From Synechococcus sp. CB0101 (GTDB lineage Bacteria > Cyanobacteriota > Cyanobacteriia > PCC-6307 > Cyanobiaceae), in contig NZ_CP039373.1 in assembly GCF_000179235.2 (NCBI RefSeq), forward strand, positions 310,032-374,031: a DNA stretch of 64,000 nt, written 5' to 3'. The position numbers were made by a program, and so were the translations under genes. Below the pieces are notes generated by a model that searched no databases, had not been told where the DNA came from, and worked only from the letters and a program-made list of their open reading frames with translations. Every line of letters starts with the position of its first letter. Position 1 is the stretch's first letter. Below, one piece after another: positions 1 to 8,761 of this stretch.

Positions 1-10
1 TCGCTGCACA

Positions 11-39
11 CCCCAGGCCCAGGCGGGTCTGGGGTTTTT
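11..39 (+). terminator. Rho-independent terminator
   Basis: A 10-bp stem (CCCCAGGCCC against GGGTCTGGGG, one G-T wobble) with a four-base loop AGGC is followed directly by TTTTT. It points rightwards, so it would end a plus-strand gene lying left of the window. The recJ stop codon lies 13 bases downstream on the other strand. Confidence 0.75.
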
Positions 40-51
40 GCTGTGAAGCGA

Positions 52-1980
52 TCAGGCTGCCAAACCCATGGCCATAGCAGCGTCTTGCAGTAACGCCTGC
101 ACGTAGGGATGGGTGCCTTGGGGGTGATCGCTGTTCACGGCGCAGCCGCCCATCGGATCCGGGAGTCCGCGCAGCTCCTCACCGGCTGCATTGCGAATCA
201 CCAGCGCATCGCCCTCGCGGCTCACCCAGTAGCGGCGGTTGCAACGCTCCAGCACCAGACCATCCCCTGAGCTGGCCCGCAGCGCAGCGATCTCGAGCTG
301 AAGTTGCTCGGTGCCATTCCAGCGATTCAGACGCAGCTGAAAGGCCACATCCACCTCCTTGGGTAGCTGCTGCTCGTCGTTGCCCCAACGCCAGGCGATG
401 GCGCGGATCACCGCATCGCCCTGGCGCAAGGTGAGTTGCAGATGGCCGCCGCGCAGCAGCCGCTGCTGGCTGATGCGGCAGCGGCTGCTCCAGAACAGCG
501 GTGCCGGATGGCCGCTGCCAAAGGGTTCAAGCCGCTGCAGTTGCTGCCAGAACTGGGGGGTGATCTCCTGAAGTTGCACCAGCGCTTCCGGTTCCACCAG
601 CCGCAGGCCGCCCTGCTGCTGGAGCCAGGTCTCGGCCCGGGCATTGAGGCGCTCATGCAGGGCGGTGATCTGTTCGGCCCGCACCGTGAAGCCTCCGGCG
701 GCTGGATGGCCGCCATGGCGCTCCAGCAGATCGCTGCAGGCCTGCAGCGCGGCATCCACTGCAAAGCCTCGGGGTGCCCGCACGGAGGCTCGCAGGCGGC
801 CATCCCCTTCGGAGGCCAGCAGGGCCACCGGCAACCCGAAGGCATCCACCAGCCGGGCCGCCACGATGCCGATCACGCCGTGGTGCCAATGGCTCTGGGC
901 CAGCAGCAGGAAGGGGCTGCGCTGATCGCCGTCGGCGTCCACCAGGGCGCGTGCCTCCGCTTCGATCGCATCGCAGAGGTCGCGGCGCTGGCGATTGAGC
1001 TGTTCGCATTGGCGAGCCAGTTCCAGGGCTTCTTTCTCATCGGCCGTGGTGAGCAGATCCACCACGAGCTGCGGATCCCCAAGCCGCCCCACCGCGTTGA
1101 TGCGGGGTGCGATCTGAAAGCCCACGGCACCGGCATCCACGGGGGCATCCTCGAGACCGGCCACCTGTTGCAGGGCCTGTAGACCCGCCAGCCCGCTGCG
1201 CTTGAGGCCCGGTAGGCCATCGATCAACCAACGCCGGTTCACCCCCTGCAGGGGAGCCATGTCGGCGATGGTGCCGATGCAGAACAGATCGCGGGCCATG
1301 GCCAGCCCCTGTTCGGAGCGGCAGTTGCGCGCCAGCGCCATGGCCAGCACGTAGGCCAGCCCCACTCCAGCCAGGCCGCGGTAAGGCGAGTGTTCAGGGG
1401 TGCAGGCCGGATGCAGCAGTGCCATCAGGGGCGGCAGCTCCTCCGGCAGGGTGTGGTGGTCGGTCACGACCACGTCCATCTCCAGGGCTTCGGCCCGCAA
1501 CAGGGCCTCGCGGGCGGCGACGCCGTTGTCCACCGTCACCAGCAGGCGAATGCCTTCTTCGGCCAGACGCTCCACCATCCCGGTGTTCAGGCCGTAGCCG
1601 TCGTCGAGCCGGCTGGGGATCTCCGCCTGGGGTTGGGCGCCGAGGTGACGCAGCACGCCCACCAGCAGCGCTGTGCTGGTCATGCCGTCGGCGTCGTAGT
1701 CGCCGCAGATCGCCAGGCGCTCGCCCTGTTTGCAGGCCAGGCGCAGGCGCTGCACCGCTTTGCCCAGATCGGGGAAATGGCGGCGCGGATCTGGCGCTGG
1801 CGCCGGCTCAAGCAAGGCTGCGATCGCCTCAGGATCGCCGTAGCCGCGTCGCTGCAGCACCGCCAGCAGTGGATCGCACAGCCCGCTGCTGCGCAGCTGG
1901 GGATCGATCTGAACCGGTGCCGGCAACTGCCAGCGCTGCTCGGAGGGTTGAGGGAGCAACGCCGGGGGGGCAGACCGCAT
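52..1980 (-). CDS. recJ: Single-stranded-DNA-specific exonuclease RecJ
   Basis: The 642-aa product carries the RecJ/DHH phosphoesterase signatures: GDYDADG near residue 93, TVDNG near 149 and the DHH motif (VVTDHHT) near 170. A DHHA1 region with a GGHPAAGG motif follows. RecJ degrades single-stranded DNA 5' to 3' in recombination and mismatch or base-excision repair. Most family members are 550-800 aa, so the gene looks complete. It starts with ATG, and the HAD gene diverges from it about 90 bp away, so the two probably share a promoter region. Confidence 0.95.
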   Translation of the reverse strand: MRSAPPALLPQPSEQRWQLPAPVQIDPQLRSSGLCDPLLAVLQRRGYGDPEAIAALLEPAPAPDPRRHFPDLGKAVQRLRLACKQGERLAICGDYDADGMTSTALLVGVLRHLGAQPQAEIPSRLDDGYGLNTGMVERLAEEGIRLLVTVDNGVAAREALLRAEALEMDVVVTDHHTLPEELPPLMALLHPACTPEHSPYRGLAGVGLAYVLAMALARNCRSEQGLAMARDLFCIGTIADMAPLQGVNRRWLIDGLPGLKRSGLAGLQALQQVAGLEDAPVDAGAVGFQIAPRINAVGRLGDPQLVVDLLTTADEKEALELARQCEQLNRQRRDLCDAIEAEARALVDADGDQRSPFLLLAQSHWHHGVIGIVAARLVDAFGLPVALLASEGDGRLRASVRAPRGFAVDAALQACSDLLERHGGHPAAGGFTVRAEQITALHERLNARAETWLQQQGGLRLVEPEALVQLQEITPQFWQQLQRLEPFGSGHPAPLFWSSRCRISQQRLLRGGHLQLTLRQGDAVIRAIAWRWGNDEQQLPKEVDVAFQLRLNRWNGTEQLQLEIAALRASSGDGLVLERCNRRYWVSREGDALVIRNAAGEELRGLPDPMGGCAVNSDHPQGTHPYVQALLQDAAMAMGLAA

Positions 1981-2069
1981 CCATTGTGAGGGGCGCCGCC
2001 CCGGGAGGCACGGCCTGGGCTGGTGGATCGCCGCGTCTCCGTAACCTGCAGGCCCTTGCGGTGGTGGCC

Positions 2070-2828
2070 ATGGCGGCGGAGCTGGCGGCGCTGCTCTGGG
2101 ATGTGGACGGCACCCTCGCCGAAACCGAGCTGGATGGCCATCGCCGCGCGTTCAATCGCGCCTTTGCCGATGCCGGCCTGCCTTGGCACTGGGATGTGCC
2201 CGCGTATCAGCGTTTGGTTCGGATCAGTGGCGGCCGCGAGCGCATCGCTGCGTTTCTGACCCAGGTGGATGGGGTCGCTCCAGCCCCAGAGCGGGTGGAG
2301 CAGCTGCAGGCGGCGAAGCAGCGCCACTACAACGACCTGGTGGCGCAGGGCGCGCTGCAGCTGCGCCCCGGGGTGGAGCGCATGATTCGTAGCGCTGCGG
2401 CAGCGGGCCTGGTTCAGGCCATCGTCACCACCAGCGGCCGCACGGCCGTGCAGGCGCTGCTGGATCGGTTATTGCCGGATCACGCCGCTTGTTTTGCCCT
2501 GTGGGTGTGCGGGGAGGATGTGCCGCGCAAAAAGCCCGATCCGGCGGCCTATGCCCGAGCCCTTTCCCTGCTGGATCTGCCTGCGGCTGGTGTGATCGCC
2601 CTGGAGGATTCCGGCAATGGTGTGGCGGCTGCCACCGGTGCCGGCCTCACCACCCTGGTGACCCGCAGCGGCGCCAGTGCCACCGAAGCCCCTGAGGCGT
2701 TTGCGGCAGCGGCGGTGGAGCTGGATCACCTCGGTGAGCCGCACCAGTTCCTCACGGTGCAACGCGGACCGGCTTGCCCCCAGGGCTGGATCACGCTCTC
2801 CTATCTGCAGCAGCTGCTGGCCGCCTGA
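2070..2828 (+). CDS. HAD superfamily hydrolase, CbbY-like
   Basis: This 252-aa haloacid-dehalogenase-type phosphatase has motif I DVDGT at residues 11-15, a threonine/serine motif II (VTTSG), the motif III lysine in RKKPDP and motif IV LEDSGNG. The layout (cap inserted after motif I, product about 250 aa) matches the CbbY / beta-phosphoglucomutase branch, which acts on sugar phosphates. The substrate cannot be read from sequence. The open frame continues far upstream antisense to recJ, but MAAELAALLWDVDGT is the natural start. The stop overlaps the next gene by one base (TGATG). Confidence 0.85.
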   Translation: MAAELAALLWDVDGTLAETELDGHRRAFNRAFADAGLPWHWDVPAYQRLVRISGGRERIAAFLTQVDGVAPAPERVEQLQAAKQRHYNDLVAQGALQLRPGVERMIRSAAAAGLVQAIVTTSGRTAVQALLDRLLPDHAACFALWVCGEDVPRKKPDPAAYARALSLLDLPAAGVIALEDSGNGVAAATGAGLTTLVTRSGASATEAPEAFAAAAVELDHLGEPHQFLTVQRGPACPQGWITLSYLQQLLAA

Positions 2829-3169
2829 TGACGCTTCCGCTCCAGCGCACTCGCTTTGATGGCGTGCAACGCCGAGCGGGCGAGCTGCTGTTCGGTGGAT
2901 TTCGGGGCAGCTGGCGCCGCCGCAGCTTGGCGGTGCTGGCGCTGCTGTTGGGGTTCTATGCCGGCGAGAACATCACAGCGCTTTGGTTGGAGCGGGTGGG
3001 CCAGCGGCCCGTTGTGGTGCTGATGCTGGTGGTGCTGTTGGAAGTGCTTGTGCGGCTGCGCACCCGCCTGGTGGGGGAGCGGCCCGGTCTGGGTTGGATC
3101 GTGACCGACAACCTGCGCCTGGGCGTGGTCTATGCCGTGGTGCTGGAAGCGTTCAAGCTCGGTTCATGA
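2828..3169 (+). CDS. DUF565 (Ycf20-family) membrane protein
   Basis: The 113-aa product fits the DUF565/Ycf20 family found in cyanobacteria and plastids. An N-terminal amphipathic region is followed by two hydrophobic segments (around AVLALLLGFYAGE and VVVLMLVVLLEVL) and a C-terminal hydrophobic stretch. Ycf20 relatives in algae have been linked to non-photochemical quenching; the role here is unproven. The ATG overlaps the HAD stop and the TGA overlaps the glycerate kinase ATG, so the three genes are translationally coupled. Confidence 0.75.
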   Translation: MTLPLQRTRFDGVQRRAGELLFGGFRGSWRRRSLAVLALLLGFYAGENITALWLERVGQRPVVVLMLVVLLEVLVRLRTRLVGERPGLGWIVTDNLRLGVVYAVVLEAFKLGS

Positions 3170-4014
3170 GCCTGGAGGAGCAACTGCTGCATTGGTGTCA
3201 GCAGCAGATCCGCAGCGGCCAGCGCCCGGTGATCGGCTTGAACGGGCCAGTGGGTGCCGGCAAAAGCACCCTCGCTCGGCGCCTCCAGCATCTGTTTGCT
3301 GCTGCTGATCTGCAATTGGCGGTGGCCTCGATCGACGATGCCTATCTGCCCTGGCCGCAACGGCTGGCTGCCATGGAGGGCAATCCCTATGGAGTCAATC
3401 GCGTACCCCCCGGTAGCCATGAGCCTGAGGCGCTGCGGCAGGGGGTGATCAGCTGGCGCGCTGCCGCTGATCGAATCCTCGAGCTGCCCCGCTTCGATAA
3501 AACCCTGTGCAATGGCCAGGGCGATCGCGTGGAGCCCTGGCGCGGGCCTGCCGATGCGCTGCTGCTCGAGGGCTGGATGCTCGCCTGCAGTCCCGTGCCG
3601 GATCCGGAGCAAGCCTCACTGGCGTTGCAGGCTCGCTTCAGCGCCGCGGAGCTGGATTGGTGGCGGCGCTGCAACCAAGCGTTGGAGGCCTACCTGCCGC
3701 TATGGCAAGAGCTCGACCATGTGGTCATGCTGTGGCCCAACAGCTGGCGCTGGCCGCGCCGCTGGCGGCTCCAGGCTGAAGCGCGGCAGCGGCGCAACGG
3801 TGGGGGCTGGATGCCCGCTGCGGAGCTCGACCGTCTGGTTACGGCCACATTGCAGTCGCTGCCACCTGATCTGTATCAGCAACCCGTGCTGGCACTGGCC
3901 AACAGCGTGCGGGTGCTGGATCAACGCAGGCGATGTGTGTGGGAGGGCAGCGGTGAGGCTGCCCTGGCGCGCTGGGCTCAGCCCTGCTCGGTTTCGTCTT
4001 CGGCCACGGGGTAG
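3166..4014 (+). CDS. glyK: D-glycerate 3-kinase (GLYK type)
   Basis: The 282-aa P-loop kinase has GPVGAGKST at residues 27-35 and the SIDDAYLP motif typical of plant and cyanobacterial glycerate kinases. It phosphorylates D-glycerate to 3-phosphoglycerate, the last step of photorespiratory 2-phosphoglycolate salvage, returning carbon to the Calvin cycle. The upstream HAD gene makes a phosphoglycolate-related role for the cluster tempting but unproven. The ATG overlaps the preceding TGA. The last 37 bp are antisense to the end of rpmF. Confidence 0.85.
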   Translation: MSLEEQLLHWCQQQIRSGQRPVIGLNGPVGAGKSTLARRLQHLFAAADLQLAVASIDDAYLPWPQRLAAMEGNPYGVNRVPPGSHEPEALRQGVISWRAAADRILELPRFDKTLCNGQGDRVEPWRGPADALLLEGWMLACSPVPDPEQASLALQARFSAAELDWWRRCNQALEAYLPLWQELDHVVMLWPNSWRWPRRWRLQAEARQRRNGGGWMPAAELDRLVTATLQSLPPDLYQQPVLALANSVRVLDQRRRCVWEGSGEAALARWAQPCSVSSSATG

Positions 4015-4154
4015 ACGAAGCCCTGAGCGCGACCGCTCAGCACGGCCTTACCGATCGAGAGAGCCTTTTGGGCGGCAATGGCAGCCTTGCCCTTCCAGGT
4101 GGCATGGCGCTGGTTGCGCTTGCCCTTGGACGTTTTCTTCTTGGGAACAGCCAT
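3978..4154 (-). CDS. rpmF: 50S ribosomal protein L32
   Basis: The 58-aa basic protein starts [17 protein letters not shown], the classic N-terminus of cyanobacterial L32. I chose ATG at 4154 rather than an upstream in-frame GTG because every L32 begins at MAVPKKK. The 3' end overlaps the glycerate kinase gene convergently by 37 bp. ftsH diverges from it across an 88-bp gap. Confidence 0.95.
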   Translation of the reverse strand: MAVPKKKTSKGKRNQRHATWKGKAAIAAQKALSIGKAVLSGRAQGFVYPVAEDETEQG

Positions 4155-4242
4155 CCCGCTTGATTTCAGCCAAACCAAGAGTTTCCATTGCCGCCTTCCC
4201 TTTCGTCAAATCGCTAAGCTCAATTCCAAGATTTAGATCGGT

Positions 4243-6045
4243 GTGAGCAGCAGCGTTTCTTCTGATCTGCCGGTTGATCTGGGCCTGGCGCGCGCTCCGC
4301 AGCCCAGCTACACCCAGCTGCTCCAACAGTTGCGTGCTGGATCGGTGAAGGAGTTGCTCCTCTCCCCTGGCCAGCGGCAGGTGAAGGTCACCTACACCGA
4401 TGGCAAACAGGTCACCGTGCCGGTGTTCAGCAACGACCAGGTGTTGTTGCGCACGGCTCAGGATGCGCGGGTGCCTCTCACGGTGCGGGATGAGCGTCAA
4501 GACCAGGCGACGGCCAGCCTGGTGTCGAACGGGTTGCTGCTGTTGCTCCTCTTCGGGGGCCTGGCGTTGCTGCTGCGGCGTTCGGCCCAGGTGGCCAATC
4601 GGGCGATGGGCTTCGGTCGCAGCAAGGCGCGCATGGTGCAAAGCGAAGCGGCGGTGCCGGTGCGCTTTGAAGATGTGGCCGGTATTCAGGAAGCCAAGGA
4701 AGAGCTGCAGGAGGTGGTGGCCTTCCTGAAGGAGCCGGAGCGCTTCACGGCTGTGGGGGCGCGGATTCCGAAAGGGGTGCTGCTGGTGGGCCCGCCGGGC
4801 ACCGGCAAAACCCTGTTGGCCAAGGCGATTGCCGGAGAAGCAGGGGTGCCCTTCTTCTCGATGGCGGCTTCGGAGTTTGTGGAGTTGTTTGTGGGGGTTG
4901 GGGCCAGCCGCGTGCGCGATCTGTTCCGCCAGGCCAAAGAGAAAGCCCCCTGCATCGTGTTCATCGATGAAATCGATGCGGTGGGCCGCCAGCGCGGCGC
5001 CGGCATCGGTGGTGGCAACGACGAACGGGAGCAGACCCTCAACCAGCTGCTCACCGAGATGGATGGCTTCGCCGACAACTCCGGCGTGATTCTCTTGGCG
5101 GCCACCAATCGCCCCGATGTGCTGGATACGGCCTTGATGCGTCCCGGGCGCTTTGATCGCCGCATTCACGTGGATCTGCCCGATCGCCGCGGGCGCGAGG
5201 CGATCCTGGCGGTTCATGCCCGCAGCAGGCCCCTCGATCCTGAGGTGTCGTTGGCGGATTGGGCCAGCCGCACGCCCGGTTTCTCCGGCGCTGATCTCTC
5301 CAATCTGCTCAACGAAGCCGCGATCCTCACGGCCCGGCGGGAGCGCAGCTGCATCGATGACAGCGCCATGGGTGATGCCCTCGAGCGCATCACCATGGGC
5401 CTCACCGCCGCCCCTTTGCAGGACAGCGCCAAGAAGCGGTTGATCGCGTATCACGAGATCGGCCATGCCCTGCTCACCACGCTGTTGCCCGCCGCGGATC
5501 GGCTCGACAAGGTCACCCTGTTGCCCCGCGCGGGTGGTGTGGGGGGCTTCGCCCGCACCATGCCTGATGAGGATGTGCTCGATTCAGGCCTGATCAGTAA
5601 GGCCTACCTCCAGGCCCGCCTGGTGGTGGCCATGGGCGGCCGGGCCGCGGAGCTCGTGGTCTTCGGCCCCAGTGAGGTCACCCAAGGAGCGGCTGGCGAT
5701 CTGGAGATGGTGAGCCGCATCGGCCGTGAGATGGTCACGCGCTATGGCTTCTCCTCGCTGGGGCCCGTGTCGCTGGAGGGGGAGGGCCACGAGGTGTTTC
5801 TCGGTCGTGATTGGTTGCGCTCGGATCCCCATTACTCCCAGGAAACGGGCAACCGCATCGATGCTCAGGTGCAGCGGCTGGCCCGCGCTTCCCTCGATCA
5901 GGCCGTGGCCCTGCTCACGCCCCGCCGCGCGCTGATGGATGAGCTCGTGGAGCTGTTGATTCAGCGCGAAACCATCGATGGCGCTGAGTTCACAGCCCTG
6001 GTGGAGCGCCATGAGCAGCAGCCCAGCCCCGCAGCTGCGCTCTGA
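4243..6045 (+). CDS. ftsH: ATP-dependent zinc metalloprotease FtsH
   Basis: The 600-aa product has one clear membrane segment (about residues 92-110), then the AAA module with Walker A GPPGTGKT near 183, Walker B FIDEID near 240 and the arginine finger region RPGRFD. The M41 zinc site HEIGH lies near residue 403. FtsH degrades damaged membrane proteins such as photosystem II D1. Translation must start at GTG 4243, because an in-frame TAG lies at 4234-4236. The usual first transmembrane helix is absent. Confidence 0.93.
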   Translation: MSSSVSSDLPVDLGLARAPQPSYTQLLQQLRAGSVKELLLSPGQRQVKVTYTDGKQVTVPVFSNDQVLLRTAQDARVPLTVRDERQDQATASLVSNGLLLLLLFGGLALLLRRSAQVANRAMGFGRSKARMVQSEAAVPVRFEDVAGIQEAKEELQEVVAFLKEPERFTAVGARIPKGVLLVGPPGTGKTLLAKAIAGEAGVPFFSMAASEFVELFVGVGASRVRDLFRQAKEKAPCIVFIDEIDAVGRQRGAGIGGGNDEREQTLNQLLTEMDGFADNSGVILLAATNRPDVLDTALMRPGRFDRRIHVDLPDRRGREAILAVHARSRPLDPEVSLADWASRTPGFSGADLSNLLNEAAILTARRERSCIDDSAMGDALERITMGLTAAPLQDSAKKRLIAYHEIGHALLTTLLPAADRLDKVTLLPRAGGVGGFARTMPDEDVLDSGLISKAYLQARLVVAMGGRAAELVVFGPSEVTQGAAGDLEMVSRIGREMVTRYGFSSLGPVSLEGEGHEVFLGRDWLRSDPHYSQETGNRIDAQVQRLARASLDQAVALLTPRRALMDELVELLIQRETIDGAEFTALVERHEQQPSPAAAL

Positions 6046-6054
6046 GGTCTGCGC

Positions 6055-7014
6055 TCAGGCGAAGCGGATATCGAGGCTGCGCAGGTAGGTCTGCAGGCCG
6101 GCGTCTTGGATCGGCAGCAACCAAGCCGCTGCGCCGCTTTCATTCACGTGGGAGTGCCAGTGACCGGGAGGCGTGATGAAGGCTCCACCCGACTGCCAAT
6201 CGATGCGCCGCGGATGGCGGATGCTGCCGTCATCGTTGAGCTCGGTGCCCACCAGGGTGTACACCCCAGGGCTGCAATCAATGATCAGATCCAGCGCCAC
6301 CGATTGATGGCGATGGGGGGCCTGGGTGGCGCCAGCCGGCACGATCCCGTACATCGCCCAGAGCACATGGGTCACCGTGCGTGTGCTCGGCAGGTCGCGA
6401 TTGGCCAGCAGCAGGCTGATGCGGTTGCTGTTCTGGGAACCCGGCTGGTTGGCCAGGGCCAGCAGTTCGCTTTGCAGCCAGGCGGCGCTGTAGTGGGTCG
6501 GCTCGAAGCGCGCTGATGTGGGTGCTGCCCCCAGGTAGCTGAGCAGGGGTGCGTCGTGCACCCAATAAAGAACGCTGGTGCTGCTGGCCTCCAGCAGGGG
6601 CGTGCCACCGGCGGGCAAGACAAATAGATCGCCCTGCTGCCAGGCGATCTCGCCCGTGGCCGTAGCGCTCGTTTCGGTGGCGCGGTGGTGGCACACACCG
6701 CTGCCGGAGAGCACGAAGAAGAGGGAACTGGTGGCGGCCGCCGCGGCGCGAACACCCTCGCCCGCCTCGATGCGGATGAAATGGGCCGCCAGGCCAGGGC
6801 TGGTGGCCGGGCCCATCACCCCGAGTTCAGGGCTGAGATCCAGGGGCACAATGCCGCTCGGGCCCTGTTGGTGCAGTTCAGGTCCCCAAGAGCGGTACGG
6901 AATCGGATCCGTCAGGCCCGGTCGCACCGGGTTGGCGGCCTGCCGGTAGTCGAACAGCAGGGCCTTACTGGCGGACGCCGGGTCGTGACGCTTGCGTTCG
7001 GGTGCCTGGGTCAT
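6055..7014 (-). CDS. Bicupin protein (gentisate-dioxygenase-like fold)
   Basis: The 319-aa protein has two cupin-like halves: an N-terminal one around FFVLSGSGVC...LFVLPAGG and a C-terminal one with HRHQSVALDLI and TPPGHWHSH. The repeated barrel layout resembles gentisate 1,2-dioxygenase-type bicupins. The second barrel keeps HxH and a later His, so metal binding is plausible there. No neighbour points to aromatic degradation, so the substrate is unknown. It converges with ftsH (9 bp apart). Confidence 0.6.
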   Translation of the reverse strand: MTQAPERKRHDPASASKALLFDYRQAANPVRPGLTDPIPYRSWGPELHQQGPSGIVPLDLSPELGVMGPATSPGLAAHFIRIEAGEGVRAAAAATSSLFFVLSGSGVCHHRATETSATATGEIAWQQGDLFVLPAGGTPLLEASSTSVLYWVHDAPLLSYLGAAPTSARFEPTHYSAAWLQSELLALANQPGSQNSNRISLLLANRDLPSTRTVTHVLWAMYGIVPAGATQAPHRHQSVALDLIIDCSPGVYTLVGTELNDDGSIRHPRRIDWQSGGAFITPPGHWHSHVNESGAAAWLLPIQDAGLQTYLRSLDIRFA

Positions 7015-7072
7015 GCAATCACTCTCGCTGAACGGAGGGTGGGTTGACTGCTGTGATGGCTACGGGCTGATC

Positions 7073-7348
7073 TCAGCCGCCTGCTACGGCAGGCACGATG
7101 CTCACTTCATCACCGTCCTTGAGGGCGGTGGCCTGGTTGTCGAGGAAGCGGATGTCCTCGCTGTTCACGTACACGTTGAGGAAGCGGCGCAGCTTGCCGG
7201 CTTCATCACACAGGCGACCTTTCAGGCCGGGATAGCGGCTGTCGAGGGCATCCACCAGGGCGTCCACGCTGGTGGCGTCCAGCTCAACGCTGGCTTCGTC
7301 GTTGGTGAACTTCTGAAGGGGGGTGGGGATCAGAACCTGAACGGCCAT
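7073..7348 (-). CDS. MoaD/ThiS-family sulfur carrier protein
   Basis: The 91-aa beta-grasp protein ends in VAGG, the diglycine tail that is adenylated and thiocarboxylated in MoaD, ThiS and CysO. The [14 protein letters not shown] ending is diagnostic. It lies 40 bp downstream of threonine synthase on the same strand, not beside moaE or thiG. That resembles the CysO-type arrangement in which a ubiquitin-like carrier feeds sulfur into amino-acid synthesis. The acceptor enzyme is inferred only. Confidence 0.8.
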   Translation of the reverse strand: MAVQVLIPTPLQKFTNDEASVELDATSVDALVDALDSRYPGLKGRLCDEAGKLRRFLNVYVNSEDIRFLDNQATALKDGDEVSIVPAVAGG

Positions 7349-7388
7349 CGCGGGTGAAGTTGGAACGGGTTGTGGTGGGGGTTGGGGA

Positions 7389-8690
7389 TCAGGCCTGGCC
7401 GTGACCGGCCTGGGCTTGCTTCCAGGCAGCGTTGAAGCTGTCGAGCTGGGCTTCGATCGTGTAGGGCTGGCCGATGTGATCGACCACGGCCTCGGTGGTC
7501 TTCAGACCGTTGCCGGTGATGTAAGCCACGGTGCGCTCCTCAGGGTTGATCTTGCCCTGCTCCACCAGCTTCTTGAGCACGGCGATGGTGGTGCCGCCGG
7601 CGGTTTCAGTGAACACGCCCTCGGTTTCCGCCAGGAGCTTGATGCCGTCGATGATCTCGGCGTCGGTCACATCGGCGATGTTGCCGCCGGTGCGGTTGGC
7701 GATGTCGATGGCGTAGGGGCCATCGGCGGGGTTGCCGATCGCGATCGACTTGGCGATGGTGCTGGGCTTCACCGGGGTGATGAAGTCGCGGCCTTCGCGG
7801 AAGGCGGTGGCGATGGGGTTGCAGCCTTCGGCCTGGGCGCCGCTGAAGCGCACGGCCTTCTCGTCCACCAGGCCGCACTTGATGAATTCATCAAAGCCCT
7901 TGCGGATCTTGGTGAACAGGGAGCCGGAGGCCAGGGGCGCCACAATGTGGTCGGGCAGTTCCCAGCCCAGCTGCTCGATCACCTCGTAGCCGAGGGTCTT
8001 GGAGCCCTCGGAGTAGTAGGGGCGCAGGTTGATGTTCACGAAGCCCCAGCCATAAGTGTTGGCCACTTCCGAACAGAGGCGATTCACCTGGTCGTAGTTG
8101 CCCTTCACCGCCATCAGGGTGGGGTTGTAGATCAAGGTGCCGAGCACCTTGCCCAGCTCCAGATCGCTGGGGATGAACACACAGCAATCGAGGCCGGCGT
8201 GGGCGGCGATGGCGGCGGTGGAGTTGGCCAGGTTGCCGGTGGAGGCGCAGCTCACCGTTTTGAAGCCCAGTTCGCGGGCGCGGGTTAGGGCCACGCTCAC
8301 CACACGATCTTTGAACGAGAGCGTCGGCATGTTCACGCCGTCGTTCTTGATGTAGAGGCTCTTCAAACCCAGGCGCTTGGCCAGGTTGTTGGCCTTGAGC
8401 AGCGGCGTGAAGCCGGTGCCCACATCAATCGGGTCGCCCTCGATCGGCAGAAATTCGCGGTAGCGCCAGATCGAAGCGGGACCGGCTTCGATCGTGGCGC
8501 GGCTGACACGGCTTTTGATCGCTTCGTAGTCGTAGACCACTTCCAGTGGTCCGAAGCAGACGTCTTCACAGACGTGACGGGCGCCGGCCTCGTAGGGCTG
8601 GCCGCATTCCTTGCACTTCAGCCCGGTGAAGGTGGGGCCGAGGGTGGAGCGGGAAAGGGTGGCCGTCACGATCACACCGTTGAGGTGCAT
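7389..8690 (-). CDS. thrC: Threonine synthase
   Basis: The 433-aa PLP enzyme has the lysine motif SFKDR, the long [15 protein letters not shown] phosphate-binding region and an N-terminal Cys cluster (CKECG...CEDVC) seen in cyanobacterial ThrC. It converts O-phosphohomoserine to threonine. Start choice is uncertain: ATG at 8690 is used here, but GTG codons at 8675 and 8669 precede TATLSRST, a plausible native N-terminus. It is followed by the sulfur carrier gene and diverges from the UPF0182 gene. Confidence 0.92.
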   Translation of the reverse strand: MHLNGVIVTATLSRSTLGPTFTGLKCKECGQPYEAGARHVCEDVCFGPLEVVYDYEAIKSRVSRATIEAGPASIWRYREFLPIEGDPIDVGTGFTPLLKANNLAKRLGLKSLYIKNDGVNMPTLSFKDRVVSVALTRARELGFKTVSCASTGNLANSTAAIAAHAGLDCCVFIPSDLELGKVLGTLIYNPTLMAVKGNYDQVNRLCSEVANTYGWGFVNINLRPYYSEGSKTLGYEVIEQLGWELPDHIVAPLASGSLFTKIRKGFDEFIKCGLVDEKAVRFSGAQAEGCNPIATAFREGRDFITPVKPSTIAKSIAIGNPADGPYAIDIANRTGGNIADVTDAEIIDGIKLLAETEGVFTETAGGTTIAVLKKLVEQGKINPEERTVAYITGNGLKTTEAVVDHIGQPYTIEAQLDSFNAAWKQAQAGHGQA

Positions 8691-8761
8691 GGAAGCTAGC
8701 AGCGCTGTTCGCCGGGGCGAATAAAAGCCGATCTGCGAAGTCGGGTATCTAGCTGGCCTCT

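Noticed and set aside
1820-1827. HIP1 octamers GCGATCGC (also at 3521, 10502, 38161 and others)
   Set aside because: Present a handful of times; only a modest excess over chance for this base composition, so not reported as a repeat family.
1419-2069. Long open frame antisense to recJ continuing into the HAD gene
   Set aside because: Composition is Arg/Pro/Ala-rich shadow typical of high-GC antisense reading; the HAD fold starts at 2070.
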